DNA of 64,000 bases from Porodaedalea pini (lineage: Eukaryota > Basidiomycota > Agaricomycetes > Hymenochaetales > Hymenochaetaceae). Numbering within the stretch: position 1 is the stretch's first letter; each line of letters opens with the position of its first letter. Where the stretch lies: contig NBAY01000012.1 in NCBI GenBank assembly GCA_002794775.1, positions 563,001 to 627,000 of the forward strand, in the 5' to 3' direction. The notes beneath the pieces are model-generated. The model was not told the origin of the DNA. It ran no database searches and saw nothing but the letters and a program-made list of their open reading frames with translations. Below, one piece after another: positions 10,769 to 23,842 of the stretch. The position numbers and the translations under genes are program-made.

Positions 10769-11905
10769 ATGGCTCGCAACACGCGTTCTCGATCACCAAC
10801 ACGTCGAGAGCGTCCACGATACGGATGTGATGACCGTCGTGGGTCTGAAGAACCGAGAAACGAGCATTCGAGAAGATACAGGGACGAGGAAGAGCGTGAC
10901 AGAAGGAACGATAGGTATCGGCGTCGGCGGTACGACGAAGGCGATGACCGTTCCAGGAGGCGGTCGGAGCCTCGCGAACGCAACAAAAGCCTAGAGAGAG
11001 ATGGGAAGGATGGGAGAAATGGACGCGATCGTGAAAGAGCCGGTGGGAGGGACAGCAGACGCGACTACCGCGACCCAGAACGAGAACGAGAAAGAGAGGA
11101 TGACCGACGTGCAGGACCTTCCACCTCTCAGCGACACTTACGAGGACCACCTTCCGTCCCTCGTTCACGCTCACACTCGAAATCAAAATCACCTACTCCA
11201 GACAAGGACAAGGACAAGGGCAAACCAAACTTCAACCAGTCTGGCCTGCTGGCAGCAGCCACAAACACTGTTCGGCTTACAGACGGAACTTCTACAGTGT
11301 TGAAGTACAATGAGCCGCCAGAGGCACGAAAACCGCCGGTCGGGTGGAGATTGTATGTGTTCAAGGGTAAAGAGCAAACGGGTACGTAGCTTTCCTGTCT
11401 GAACTCCGAGAGATTCCTGACAATTACTGCCAGACCTGCTACATATTCACCGGCAAAGCTGCTATTTAATCGGACGCGACAAGGCCGTCGTAGACATCTA
11501 CATCGAGCATCCTTCTTGTTCGAAGCAGCACGCCGTCATTCAATGTAAGCAAAACTATATCATCTGGTCCGCCCCATGTATAACCTCTTCCAGACCGGCA
11601 AGTGCAAGAAAAGGATGAATTTGGATCATCAAAGGCTGTTATAAAGTATGGCTTCGTTTTCCACTTGTCCCCAGCCCCTCTTCTAACTATGTACGACAGA
11701 CCATTTATAATCGATCTCGAATCAACGAATAATACGCACGTCAATGATGAAGCTATCCCTCAATCGCGATACTACGAACTGAAGATGGGAGACGGTAAGC
11801 TTGCTTGCGTTGGGTTTTTGTGCTTAATTTACTTAACTTGCGCTTCCAGTAATTAAATTCGGAATGTCAACCAGGGAATATGTGCTGCTGCACGATGACG
11901 TCTGA
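10769..11905 (+). CDS. FHA-domain protein, SNIP1/Pml1-like (RES splicing complex)
   Basis: Five exons are predicted: 10769-11381, 11434-11544, 11594-11645, 11700-11794 and 11850-11905. They give about 308 residues. The first ~150 residues are Arg/Ser/Asp/Glu-rich (RSRSPTRRERPRY and many RRxR repeats), typical of nuclear splicing factors. The C-terminus is an FHA domain: GWRLYVFKG, then HRQSCYLIGRDKAVVDIYIEH, PSCSKQHAVIQ, IDLESTNNTHVNDEAI and KFGMSTREYVLLH. The S-x-x-H, T-N and G-R-D residues are the phosphothreonine-binding positions. The domain layout and the ending match SNIP1 and yeast Pml1, a subunit of the pre-mRNA retention and splicing complex. Start choice: an in-frame ATG at 10730 is possible, but MARNTRSRSPTRRE is the natural beginning. 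Confidence 0.88.
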
Positions 11906-12285
11906 AGAGCATCTTCTTGATTGTATTAGATAACCAGGTCATCTGCTTTCTCCTGAAAGTCCGACTGCATTAATTATCTTTTCGAGCTTCCCGCCTTGCT
12001 CTGTCAGAACTCTTTTAGCAATTATATTGTGCGTCAATGTCAGTCAAATTTCATTCACAGACCAACTAACACTGGAGTATTCAGAAATAAATGAGAGTAT
12101 TTTCCGAAAATCCAAGGGCGAATGTCAATCAACTCTTTACTTAAAAATCACAAACGAAGGTAAAGAATGATGGTTGCTAAACATAATGATTCTAAACTTG
12201 ATCCGTAGTCAAAGAGCTAGGCTGTTGAGCAACCCATCTTCATAAAGATAGGAATAACCATGAGAAATCTCACCAATTCCATCAA
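11906..12285. other. Convergent 3' intergenic region
   Basis: This lies between the stops of two convergent genes. It is AT-rich and nothing further is seen. Confidence 0.5.
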
Positions 12286-13763
12286 TTACCTGTTGGATCT
12301 TCGAACTCCATGCCTCGGCATCATCTTGCACCCTCCTTGTCGTTGATGACGCAGCACGGCATCGCGTCGTGAAAAGCTTCCATCGCAATATTCGCATTGC
12401 GCCATTATATTCAGATGGACAGACTCATGATGCCGTACAACGGAGCGTAGTCCACTCAGATTATCGCCGTGGACTCTGCAGACCCAACTGTGCTCTGTGA
12501 CCTGATCGTAATCTCCGTTGTCGAGCACCATCTTTGACGATGCGCCCATCGCCTTATCGCTTCGCTTGGCGGACTGTTCGAGTTCCACAGAATTGGACGC
12601 ATCTTCTCCTTTTGTCACGGACGCCGACGATTTACTTCGCTTGTGGTGCCGGGAGGGTCCCGCCACTGGAGTGGCAGACGCTGAATCTTCGACTAAATCG
12701 ACGACGTGGGTTGCCGAATGTGGTCGCTCAGATGCGGTCAAGTTAAGAGGCGGACTTGCACGTTCCAGCTTGACCCTTGCTGTGTCTAATGCTGCAATTG
12801 GTACGGGATCATCTACCGGCTTGCGCTTCGCTACTCGCGGTTCGAAGCTTGATTGGGAGTGAGTCGCGGGCTCGTTGATCGTTGCTCGCCTAGCACGAAT
12901 CGTATTTGAAGGATCTGTATGAAGCACACTGTCATATGCTGATGAAGATTGGCCAGCACTGAGCTTCCCATTCGCCGTGGAGCCGTATGAATACGCGCTG
13001 ATACTGCGGCTTGCAGTTGTTCTCACAGAGCTCTTCGTCTGGAGTCTTGCCGGAGGCGCCGTTCTTGTGGGCAAAGTAGCGAGCCTTGCGCGCTCCGCTA
13101 ACCGATTGGTGCTATACTGCGTGATAGAGCTCGAAGCGGATGGGGAGTTGGGAACTTTCGCTGAGACTGTAGGTATCTTTGGCAGCAGGCGGACCGCAAT
13201 CGGAAGTTGGGGCGGTAGTATAGGTTCTTTGCCTTTCATAGTATGATCAACCGAAGTTGAGGGTTGCATTCTCTCGCGATCGGGAACATTCGGGCTGTGT
13301 GTGTCTTCGCCGGTGTCTTCGATTCCCTCTAGAGCGCTTGTCCCAGATGAGAAAGGCGACATCGGTGGCATATCGGCGTACGAGTCGTCCGTCGCATAGC
13401 CTTCCGTTGTACTTTCCCTCCGTCTTCTCCTTCGGCTTTCTTTTTGTACGTGCTCCTTAACTTGTTCTGTTTCGACGCACTTTGATACTGCGATGTCAGC
13501 GTTTCTGTGGTGTAAGCGGAAAACAAAATCGACAATTTGAGCCTTTGACCTGTGTGGATGACAGTGACGTACGCACTCGTCGGAATCCACTGATTGCACA
13601 GGCGATAACGGATTGCTGCATACATGCGTCATTCAACAGCACTTAATCAGGTAGGTGGTTTTGACACTCACCCTTCGCGGAAAATGCGCTTCCTGTACCG
13701 ACTGTGTGGGTCTATTGCATAATCGGATCTATCGCGCAACAAATGAACAGAACGGATTGACAT
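12286..13763 (-). CDS. Zinc-finger protein with long disordered region
   Basis: A 92-nt first exon (13763-13672, MSIRSVHLLRDRSDYA...) followed by 13615-12286 gives about 473 residues. If the initial ATG at 13632 is used instead, the product is 448 residues. Residues ~60-370 are Ser/Pro/Thr/Arg-rich and probably disordered. A basic stretch (SRRRRRRES) could be a nuclear localisation signal. The C-terminus carries a zinc-finger-like motif, C-x2-C-x12-H-x5-C (CEYCDGSFSRRDAVLRHQR...C), after a Cys/His-containing stretch (WVCRVHGDN...HHESVH). This suggests a nucleic-acid-binding regulator, with target unknown. A 93-nt, frame-neutral intron (GTACGT donor) may lie near 13570-13480. Splicing it would remove 31 residues. 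Confidence 0.65.
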
Positions 13764-16018
13764 GTTCTGAAAAAACGTACAAATTGAAATACTTGTGCGC
13801 ATAGGCAAGGTGGTTATCTGTCATTGTTCCACGGGGGATTCGGGAGGTATCGATAGTTGTCGGTCAAAAGGGAGGGGAGTATAGAGAGCGGAAGCAGAAG
13901 CAGGAAAGGCTTCATTCGCGAATTTCTTTATATACTTTTGGAATGGCACAAGGTTGTTACTGGTGATGATTTGTGGCCCGACCGCGCACGAGCAGCTGAT
14001 CGACGAATAAAAAGGGACCCATGCATGTGGCCGCCCTTGTCCACCGGCTAAATGCAACGTGTTCAAGATACGTACACGCACAGCACCAAGCGCAGTCATT
14101 TTCATTAGTGGTCCAAGCAACCCTATGCATCAGAAGGTGGCTACCTTTCTGCAGAAGTTTTCAGTGGAGAGTATAAAGTTCATCTGCCTTGTGGTCCTTT
14201 TCGAGGTCTCGTCGGATTTGAGTTGAAAGAGCCAGAGTGTGGGTCCCTGACATCCGAATCGGATCCCGATCAGCTTCTAACTCGAGCCACAATAGCCAAA
14301 GGGGTCGAGATATAACAATCACCTCCTCCAGATGAAAAACAAAGATGAGGAGACCGGTGAAACTAACAAACCAACCGAGAAGCCCTCCAATCAAAAGTAA
14401 TGAGATCGCCCATAGCAGTACAAACAAACACTCAAATTAGGCAGGTTCACCTTTCTATACACATTCCTTTGTATTCAGACCTGTCCATATTTGTTGCTGT
14501 GCGTGTGAGGTGGACCGCGATAGTGTACGATGAATAGGAATCGACCAAGCTTCCAGCGTATTGTTGCGATAATTACGCAGACCAAAGAGCCCCACTGGTC
14601 GAAGTGCCTCTACGCGTATCACAGGTGCGTCCTTACACCCAAGGAGGGGAGCTCGTCCTTGGTGTCCCAGTATGGTCCCTTTATTCTAATTTCAAGGCGG
14701 TTGTGGACTGCGTCGAATAAATGAAGTCAGACACGGTGCTTTTGGTCAGATCATTCGGAAAAACCATCATCCTTACTGCACTCAAACATAATGACCCGGA
14801 AGCCGTCATGCGTTTCAAGGTGCGTCCGCAGACAGAAAGCTCCTTCACGCCCCGTGCGAGGAGAACAATACCCGCGTAGGACAAGCAAGAATTACAAGTT
14901 TGTCACTGGCAGGTGCGAGGTCGGGAACGAGGCGTGGTCTTAGGACATCTTTCATCGTCCGTTGCGTTGCGAGTGCAATGTGTTCCGGGACTTTGGAGCA
15001 ATTTTTGGCTCCCACATGTGGGTTCGGAATTTCCGCAATCCTTCCAGGGGTACGAAGGATCGCGTATTCGGAAACAACTGAGCGGCTTGTAACTTGGACG
15101 TATCCATTTCCGTCTGCGTGATAAGAGACAAGGTTATGCGCAGACTCCGGAACGTATGTCGGAGCAGAAGCCTACGTAGGTTGGACCATAGCCCGAGTTT
15201 CTTCAGGCACTGCGAGAGCACAGGCAGAGTCATTCCCTCCGCGCGTTATTGTCCTGACGTAGTGATTCCTGTCATGGAGAACGGCATCTTCGCTGCACGA
15301 GAAGTCTGGATAATTGAGTAGCTCGGAGGATGGCAGTGGCGCATGAGTGACGGTGCCGATGTGCGTCATGCACGTATGAGCCTGCTGCATTGTCGAAGAT
15401 TTGATTTTGCAACGGGCCAGGGGCGAGCTCCAAACGAAGAAGTATATTGAAGGCGAGCTTGGGGTCCTATGAGCAAGAAAATGTTGATCTGGAGTCCTTT
15501 ATGCAGCTCTGCTAGCTATCGGTGTGAAATAATTGCTCATAGTCAACTGCTGCTAAGCGAAGCCACCTACTACTTCTATGATGAGAGCCGAGAAAGAGGC
15601 CTCTTACACACAATCAGACAAATAGATCGCTTTAATTCAGGAGCGGGGGTTCCGTGATTTGTCGTAGGTGCGAGGGAGATCCAGTTTCTGGTGCGTCCGG
15701 CTCAACAAAATGCTTTGAGCTTTGAAGAGCATATGGTTTTCAGACGAGTTGTTGTAGTAGCAGGGCATCCAGGAAGGAACGACGAAGATTCTAGAAGTTC
15801 AAGCACTGTAGTCGCTGTCTGAGAATTTGAACGAAGCGGTCCTAAATGCGAAAGACAGGTTTGGAAGCGCCGGCGGCATGACTGTATGTTTACTCATGTT
15901 TGTTGCTTGACATGTGCAGCGCTTTCGAGTCTCCTCCTACTCACCAGCACTCTCCTTGGACTCGTCAGCTCGGAGTTCTGGACCTCAAGTGAGATCCGGA
16001 ACTTTTCACAGCTTCGAC
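13764..16018. other. Gene-poor 2.2-kb region with possible degenerate coding remnants
   Basis: No intact gene is supported. On the minus strand, 14427-14161 encodes a hydrophobic stretch (LLLIGGLLGWFVSFTGLLIFVF) that could be a lone membrane-protein exon. 15233-14952 reads LKKLGLWSNLRRLLLRHTF..., which resembles the Leu-rich part of F-box proteins, but the surrounding frames are interrupted. Either could be a decayed gene. The last ~100 bp hold the probable promoter and 5' UTR of the MYND gene. Confidence 0.35.
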
Positions 16019-17122
16019 ATGTCCTCCGAATATCTTATGAGTCCAGAATCCTATGTATTTGCGGAAAACATCACGCTCGACCTGCACGACATTGTCGGAA
16101 TCTTGCTTCGCGAACGCCTACTTTCGGACCTGCGCTTCCAGCGAGCAAAACTATTTGAAGTCAGTGACGGCGCCTGGCCAGCATCATGCCTTCCAATCGA
16201 TCATCAGAGGGCGTTCTTAGACAAGGATGCGCCTAAAGTGGGCTACTTTTTGAAAACACTTGAGATCAAAGACGAGGATCTTGTTGTCGAACCGCATAAT
16301 TTTCTGCATGAAGGTCTGAGAAGCTCCAGGGAGTTAGATGTGGAGGAGGTCGAGACTATATTTTGGCGCGTCAAGAACCATGACAGTGGATTCCTCCTTC
16401 ACCACGCTCTACAGCTCGTTCTAGATTATCTCCCCAAGTCTGCCACTTTACGCATACGAACATCCGAAGGCCACATCGTTTCATGTAGACCTCAGTCATT
16501 TGCGGTCGCCGAGATGGATGTGCTTCCAAAAGCACTCATGTATATCAACAATACTCAACCACGTCTCATCGTAAAGGGGCCGACGCAGATACGCATGGAT
16601 CAATATGTAATTGGCGAAAAGTACATGAGCATACCATGGGTGTATCTTGTCTTCGGCGAGCACGGCGACCTGAACCCGGACAGGAAGAACGATAAATGTG
16701 TTGCGGTCGACATAAACGCGCCGGTCCTCGGGGTGCGAGGTCTCGGCGGGGAACCATTTGCGATGGAGCGGCGGAATACATATCATAACAAGCTACTACC
16801 GCGCGGCGCAGAGGAAGACGTTGACCTTGTCCACTCTCCGCGCATTTCTACTGAGAATTATGAAAAAGCGCGACCGGCAATAGAGCTTGCGAAGCGAGTG
16901 CTCTCGCGCCTGGAAAGGATCAGTCGTGGCGAGGAGAAGCATTGCGCATATTGTGGCAAGGCAGCACCCAAGGCTCAATGCTCCAGATGTCGCGGGAAGT
17001 CGAGGTATTGCGGAGCGGCTTGCCAGAAGAGGGCCTGGCCATATCATAAAGCGTGGTGTAAAATCGACGCAGCTGTACCTGATGAACCAAGGCCCGATGC
17101 AGATGTGGAGATGGACGATTGA
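16019..17122 (+). CDS. MYND-type zinc finger protein (paralogue A)
   Basis: This is an intronless frame of 367 residues. An upstream in-frame ATG at 15914 would add 35 residues, but alignment with the paralogue at 33-34 kb favours MSSEYLMSPES. The C-terminus (residues ~309-347) is a complete MYND finger, C-x2-C-x8-C-x2-C-x5-YC-x3-C-x7-H-x3-C (CAYCGK...CSRCRGKSRYC...HKAWC). MYND fingers bind proline-rich peptides and mediate protein-protein contacts. The N-terminal ~300 residues are shared with the second copy (YVFAENITLDLHDI, IFWRVKNHDSGF, VLGVRGLGGEPFAME) and match no domain I can name. The protein is acidic at its C-terminus. It converges on PLD1 (348 bp between stops). Confidence 0.85.
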   Translation: MSSEYLMSPESYVFAENITLDLHDIVGILLRERLLSDLRFQRAKLFEVSDGAWPASCLPIDHQRAFLDKDAPKVGYFLKTLEIKDEDLVVEPHNFLHEGLRSSRELDVEEVETIFWRVKNHDSGFLLHHALQLVLDYLPKSATLRIRTSEGHIVSCRPQSFAVAEMDVLPKALMYINNTQPRLIVKGPTQIRMDQYVIGEKYMSIPWVYLVFGEHGDLNPDRKNDKCVAVDINAPVLGVRGLGGEPFAMERRNTYHNKLLPRGAEEDVDLVHSPRISTENYEKARPAIELAKRVLSRLERISRGEEKHCAYCGKAAPKAQCSRCRGKSRYCGAACQKRAWPYHKAWCKIDAAVPDEPRPDADVEMDD

Positions 17123-17470
17123 AGCACCTATTCTCTCAATCTTTACACGGACTTTCTTTCTCCGATCGAGGTCCCAAATTGATGTTTTGTTACTTTGTCT
17201 TGGTATCCTCGCATGTCTCTTGATGAATGCTGTCAATTCGTTTTCGTGTGTAGAAAGTCTAATTATTCCACAAGTATATCATATATAATCAGTCCATCTC
17301 TACGATGCGAAGGGTATGCATGCGTTTATGAAAAAGACACGGAGACCAGTGGATAGCAAACATTACAGAACTTCGTCGTCGCAAGTCCAATTTCGTTTTA
17401 CAAAAAAGTGAAAACCACTTATGACATGCAGGAAGTTATATCCTGCGACGAGACGTCCAAGAGCAATCAA
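17123..17470. other. Convergent 3' intergenic region
   Basis: This holds the 3' ends of the MYND gene and PLD1. No additional gene is seen. Confidence 0.5.
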
Positions 17471-20400
17471 TCAGTCATAAATAGGCATAGGCAAAAGTCT
17501 GCAAGTTAATCACAATGAGCACACGGATTTGTGGATAAGAAATGCCAAGTCACTTACCTGTCGGCGTTGAACAAGAAGTTATTGGAAACGTCCTCTCCTT
17601 CAAGGAAGCGTGTCGGGTATAATACAAGATGACCGCGTAGCTCTCCGAGGAGCTTTTCCATCTCGTCGCGCTCCCATTTTTCGAACGGTTTGTCCGTCCG
17701 TGATGGTGCTCGCCGAATATCGTCCTTAGTGTTCGGCGTGTTCGGCGTCTGTGGTTGATTCTGGGTCTGGTTGCTGCTTCCGCTCGTACGGACAGAGCTC
17801 TTAGCCTTCAGAGTGTCTTGCTTCGAGGTGTCGCCTGTGTTATCGTTTGCCTTAGGTTCTGCATCCTTGTCGTGGCCTAGAGCATTCTCATCTCCTGCCT
17901 CAGAAGGAACACGACCCAGAGGTTCGGAGGTGTCCTTGACCTACAAATCAGATGCGGTCAGTACTAACGCGTTTCCTAACGATGACTCGACTAACAGGCT
18001 TGTTTAGACGCTCGTGATGAAGCACGAACTCTTTATACTGCTTCCAGGTCGTAACCGTATCGTCAGGTATACAATGGAATACCTTGCGAAAGATCTCGGT
18101 CTAGAAAATGTGAGTCAAGCGGACACCTGCTGGTGAACTGAGGCTCACGTTATGCACCGCACATGCGACCCATACATTTTTCCAAAACTCATCGCACACA
18201 GGGTCCTCAAAGCCGTGTGGATTGACTTTAGGTGTCCTCGTAGGTAGAGTCCACGGGCTTCCACCACCCTTCGCCGACAAGTGTTTGCGTACCACTTTTC
18301 GTGCATGGACCGCCGCCTCCTCTTCTTCAGACGGCTTGCCCTTAGCTCCGCGAGGGTGAGGACTCTCATCATCAGTCTGTGGACTCTTTGATGCGTCCGC
18401 TGGTGCACCGAACAGCTCCCGTGAGCCATCATGCACGCGCGCCTCGTGCGGCCCTCCGTCCTCCGCGGAGCCATCCACAGCCTCCGTGATAGGTTTGTCC
18501 CCATCAGCCTGATCCGGTGGTGGTCGATGTTCGAGAACCGTCTTCTCCTCCAGTGTTGGGACAACAGCACTCGCGAAGCCTGGTTCCTTCTTTCCATCCA
18601 TTGAGAAATCTTGCCGCTCTTCCTGAAGATATTTATCATCCGCCGTGGCGTCGGCACCGGAGGATTTGACACCAGTCTTTCTGAGGTAGTAGCCGACGTC
18701 TCTCGCAGTGCCGAACTCAGTCCCATGAAGTGCTTTCTTTCGTTCAATACTTGCAAGTTGAATTAAATAGCCTCCTTACCTTGCTTGGCGCTGTCCTTAA
18801 ATTCACCCACGACTTCATTTAGCGCAGATCTCTCGTGGCTTTTGCCTGCTTTTGTGATACGACTATCTGGCCCCTTCTGCTGCTCTTGATCCGGATCCCA
18901 AGCATCCTGGTCTTCTTCGTCTTTTTCAGGGTTTGAGGCCATCAGATCTTCCTCGTACATGGCGTCGACGTCGACGCCGATGTGCTCGCGCATGAGGCGT
19001 ACACGCAAAGTGTGTGCAAACCGCCCAACCTTGTACGGTTTGCCAGCCATTGTTCTACACGATTTAGAGTTTTCAGTGGTTCTAGCCAGAGTCTATTGGG
19101 CTCGGTCCCTTACCCGTCAATCATATCAGTGTCCCTGATTATCGCAGCAAGCTCAGAGTCACGATCACCCCGCTGGGACCGTTCATTGATATTCGCGGAC
19201 CCAATAATAGCGAGTCGATCATCGACAATGCAGACTTTCCCATGGATATACACCTGGAGTGCCATTAGTTCATTAGTTCTGAGATGACTAAAGTAATCTC
19301 ACCATCTCCGAAGTGAGGACATTCCCAGGCAACTTCCCCCAATTGCGTAGACAGAAAACAGAAATATATTCATCGGGCTTGGAGAGCGTCAGCACGTACA
19401 CTTCTGAGCGACCTTTTCCCACTTACATCAATGCCTTCCTTCCTCAATCGAGAGAAAATAGAGTTCGGGCCTCTGCATATCGTACGGTTCTGGCATTCGA
19501 GGATGATCCGGACCTGGGAGAGGATCAATGATAAGATCAATTATAGCTTCAACAATAAACCGTGCTTCATACCGAAGAAGCGTCCGAATGGTCTACCGGA
19601 TACGGAAAGCCAGGCAGAAGAGGGATCATGATGCAGGCCTTCCAAGTCGTGCCTTCGCGATGTGCGCGTATGATACGGTGCACGAGCGCGTCGCCAATCT
19701 TGTTCTCAATAGGTGTGTCGTTCGCATTCGTCCTAGTTAAACACGTCACTCAAAGTCCTGACGCGAAGAAAACACTCTAGTACTTACGAGGTAATGAAAA
19801 ACTGATTCTCAATATACACGAAATGATCGGACAGTTGAATCGCTGTCAATCAAGTCAGACCAGTCCTGCTCCTTCGAAGTAACAAGAACGAACCCTTCAA
19901 ATATGCATTCTGGATCGAATGCTCCACTTTTGCAGGAGTGCCCATTGACCAAGGACCACATGAACGGCATATTTGGATCTCACATGTGCCTGTAAGGCCC
20001 TGATCCTGTAAATCTTGCGACTTGAAGTCAGGCGGAGGCAGCAAGAAAGGCATGATTCGGCCATGGTTCTTGATGCGCAGCAGATAATTCCATCGTTGCA
20101 CAAAATGGCGACACAGGTCGCGAGCGGGCTGACCAACGATGTGCATGCCGACGTCGTGCCTAATACATCGAGTGCGGGTGAGTTGCAAGTTGACAACAAA
20201 AGGAATCTTCAACTTTGTACTTACCATGGCATCCGTGGAATTTTCTGTCTATCGTACATGTCTTCATACGGCTTGTTAAGCGTGTAGAAGTCACTTATGC
20301 GTCCATTGCTATAGTCCTTGCCTGTTTTTTGACCCAAGGATAAGGGTTCTGTCTTACCCCCAAGGAACTACTTACTTACCAGGCCATATTTGCGCCGAGT

Positions 20401-23400
20401 CTTCGCTCTCTAGATCGGGAGCGTCGACAAGGATATGTTGAGGAGTATCCCATCGTCCAAAACACAAATCCACGCCGCCCATGAAGGCGATGGCTTCATC
20501 AATAACACAAAGCTTCTCGTGCTGTGTAACCTGGTCAATATTTCTTTTATTACCGCGGATTGCGAAACGACCCACGTGCGCCCAGTAAAATGTTCCTGTC
20601 TGGAAATGTGAAGGCGAACGCTGCACCATGATGTTCGGGTGGAGAGAGGTGAGCCGTTGTTTAGTGTAGCTGCGAAAGGTGAGAGTCATTGAGCAGAAGC
20701 AGGCTACGTGGACACAGAACCACATACTTGCTGTCCGTCGGTGTTGTTCTATTCGAAACTTCTTGACTGTGATGAATCAGGACTTTTCCAAAGAACAAAG
20801 AAAAACTGGTTAACGAACTATAAAATAACGTATATCTTAACGCCCTCCTTTGCTTTCCGCTCTAACAGTTTGTCTAGCCTGTAACGCTCCTTATGTGGCC
20901 TACGCATCTGGAGCTCTATAATGAAAGTCAGATCTGCGCTCATGAGACGCCAAATTCAAAATACCTGGTGACAACCACCAGTCGTGAATATAAATACGTT
21001 CGCGAGCAAGCAATATTGCCCGGGAAAGATTCCACATGTAGTCGCGCTACAAAAGACATGAGTGAATCGAGATTAATATCATCATGTGGAACACACACTC
21101 CATCGACTAGCCACTGTGCGGCGACATTTAAGCGAATGGGAGCAAAGCTTCCGAATCTGTTACTTCCCGTCCAATGCGAGGAACTTGCAGTCCTCTCCAA
21201 TGCGGTGATCCACTGCTGCATTTGACGCTGTACGACATAGTTAGCGAAAAATTATTCTGTCTAAAGTGTAGAGCAATGGGAGCCACACCTCATTCTTCGC
21301 GAACAGTTTGAGTCGCATCTGCGAATTCGACACAAAAAATGTATGTTTCGACACGTCCTTGCTGCGCTTCCGGCTCTTGCTCCGTCGCTGCATCTGCTTC
21401 TCTGCATTCTCCATGTCCGGCAGCTGGTCTTCGCCCCGCTCCTCCTCGTGCTCGTCCTCCTCCTGCATCGGGTCCACGTTCGTCGACGGGTCGACCATAT
21501 GCGCCCCACCATCAGAATCAGAGCTCGAGCCGCTGCTCGAACTCGAGCGGGAATGAGACCGTGCAGAATTCGCTGAGGTGCCTGAATGAGAGCGCGCATG
21601 CCGTCGGTCGATCGACGCGACAGTTGTGCTATGTCGTCCCCCGCTAAGCCGCGAGCGCAAGCGCCCGCTGCCAACACGAAAGTGCAGCGCGCGCTCGACC
21701 TTCTCCTTCACTCTCCCGAGTGTGCCGTGCTCTCCGTCATCTGCGCGACCGTCTCCTTCGTGTGCGGACTTGTGCATGTCCTCCTCTGAGTGGGCTGTGG
21801 TGTGCTGCAGGATGTTGAGGCCCTGGCGGTAGTATCTCTTCGGACGTTCGATCTTGAAGTCTGAGTCGAGAAGAAACACGTCCCAGATTGTGATCTAACA
21901 AACAGCATAAATGAGTTTATATGAAACTTGATGCAATTAAAAGAGTGAATGACATCGCCAGGCTCTTCAACAGCAACAAGGTAGCTTTCCCTAACGGCAC
22001 ACCAACGCTGTTTCTTCCTCCCAGACCACGAGGAGCTCTTCCTGCCGAACCCTCCGCTCTTTTTCGAAGCAGCCTCAATGGCAAGCATGCCAGCCTTTGC
22101 CTGCCACCCGCCCGACTGGGCCAAAGAGATAGAGAGAGCGCTGATTTCGAGGAAGCCGGCTAGGCGATTCGAAGTTGGATGGAACATCTGGTTGATAACA
22201 TTAAATGCAATTCACGTCATGCCATGCTTGGGAGGTAGAACTTACTACAGCGCGGATGAGGCCAATAAGGTAGTTCTCCAGAGCTTGACGTTGCATTACA
22301 GCAAAATCTGCTTTTCTGACTTCACGATCATTTTCTCTCCCTTTCTCCCTCAGAAACTTGAAATAAGGAAGACCTTTCTCAAAATGAGCCCTCTCTCTAT
22401 TCGCGGTGAATAACGATAAAAAAGTACTCACTTGTTCGCGGAAACTCGGGAAGCGCATCTACGTTGCGATTAAAGGTGTTCGACAACCGATAATGTGTAT
22501 GCAGAGATACGAAGTCACGCAATTGGCGATATACGACCCAGCGTGCCGCGCCGTTCGCATACTCGCATTCAATGCGGAACACAGCCTTATTCCCACTGAG
22601 TGGGTGCAAGCTATCACTGATACGCACTCGCAAACGATGAAGAAGGACCGGCACGCGCCGTGCGCCGCGCTCATCGCGCTCAAACCAGAGCTTGAGCATG
22701 AGCACGGCGAGCCCGCCGGTGATGAGTTCGTCGGTGATGTTCACGACATGCTGCTGTACGGCCATCTGGCCACGACGCGCGTCTGGGTCAGAGTTATTGC
22801 GCCCTTGCTGCGCAATGGCGGGCAGCAGCGAGCGCAGGCGATTCCAGCGCGGTGCACCCTTCACTGTGCTACTTTTGCGGCTGGTCGAGCGTTTTATGTG
22901 CGGCATGGAAAGTGAGCGCTCCATACGTTTTCCGCTGACCTGCGACTTACTTGTCGCTGCCACTTGTCCATGTGAGGACGCGCGACTTGGATGGCCTTTA
23001 ACTCCTACCGAATTCTCTTTTTCTTGTTCCTCTGGGTCCGGAAGAGGTGCTTCACCGTCTGCTTTCTCAGATGAGACCTCTTTCTCCTTGCCCTTGTCTC
23101 CGGGTTTCAAGAAGTCGAAATAGCTCGACCACCCCTCGCCATCGCCCATAGGCGACTCGTGCGTTGATTGTTCGGTATTCAGCCATTTGCGCGGGTTAAT
23201 CCATGCCTCGTCCGCAATTTTGCTGAGCCTGTTCTTCTCGCGTCTCTCCTTCGCCTCACGCTCCCTCTCGCGCTGTCCAGGGTCATGATACTCCAGCGCA
23301 CCGCGGAACTCGGAGCGCAGGCGCGCTGCGGCGGAAGGGCGGGTGTCAGATCCGGATCCGGTTGCAGTCCTGCCGTTCTCGTCTTCATCTTTGTTGAACT

Positions 23401-23842
23401 CATCCCCTAGCTCATCCGGGAACTCCTCAGCGATGTCGCCGTCTGGTAAACGCGTGTTCTGGCGTGAGATATTGGGTGTGCGCACAAGGCTGTAAGAGAA
23501 AGAGCGTGGCGGGCCCGTGCGCGTTGACGGCGAGTCGTGTGGCGAGCGGGGGAGAATGGGAGACGATGGAGAGTCGATGCTCGTTCGACGGCTTTCGCCT
23601 TGATTATGTGGAGGGCTTGGAGTCTCGAGACCTTCCGTATGCACGCGCCTCTTCCGCTCGGGGCTTGCGGGGTTCAACGGCGAGCTCGTATGCGCGTCAC
23701 CGTTCGGTAAAGCCTCTGGCTTGGCTTGGTTCGCGTTTCCGTTCGTGATCGCGCTGCCATTCTGTTTCGTATCTCCGTCAGCTTCTGTAGGCTTGACGTC
23801 TGAATGGATCGCTTTGTCGACGACGTCGGCCAAGCTCGCCAT
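17471..23842 (-). CDS. SPO14: Phospholipase D1 (PX-PH-HKD-HKD)
   Basis: This is a long multi-exon gene encoding well over 1,500 residues. Exon 1 (23842 to about 22432) starts [15 protein letters not shown] and has a disordered N-terminus. A PX-like region follows ([28 protein letters not shown]... [15 protein letters not shown], then [12 protein letters not shown] across the intron). The PH region includes [21 protein letters not shown] and [16 protein letters not shown]. The first catalytic motif is HEKLCVID (about 20520), formed by an intron that splices WAH to HEK. The second is [20 protein letters not shown] (about 19140-19260). The C-terminus ends [16 protein letters not shown], with the stop at 17471. 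The enzyme hydrolyses phosphatidylcholine to phosphatidic acid. The yeast orthologue acts in sporulation and secretion. Both HKD motifs look intact. Exon ends between 18.6 and 18.8 kb are uncertain. Confidence 0.92.

Noticed and set aside
13480..13572. Certain intron in the zinc-finger gene
   Set aside because: The GTACGT donor is good but the best acceptor is only AAG and the segment is frame-neutral. It was left as a possibility inside the gene entry.
22406..22915. 169-codon plus-strand open frame
   Set aside because: It is the antisense of the conserved PX region of phospholipase D1 and has no similarity of its own.
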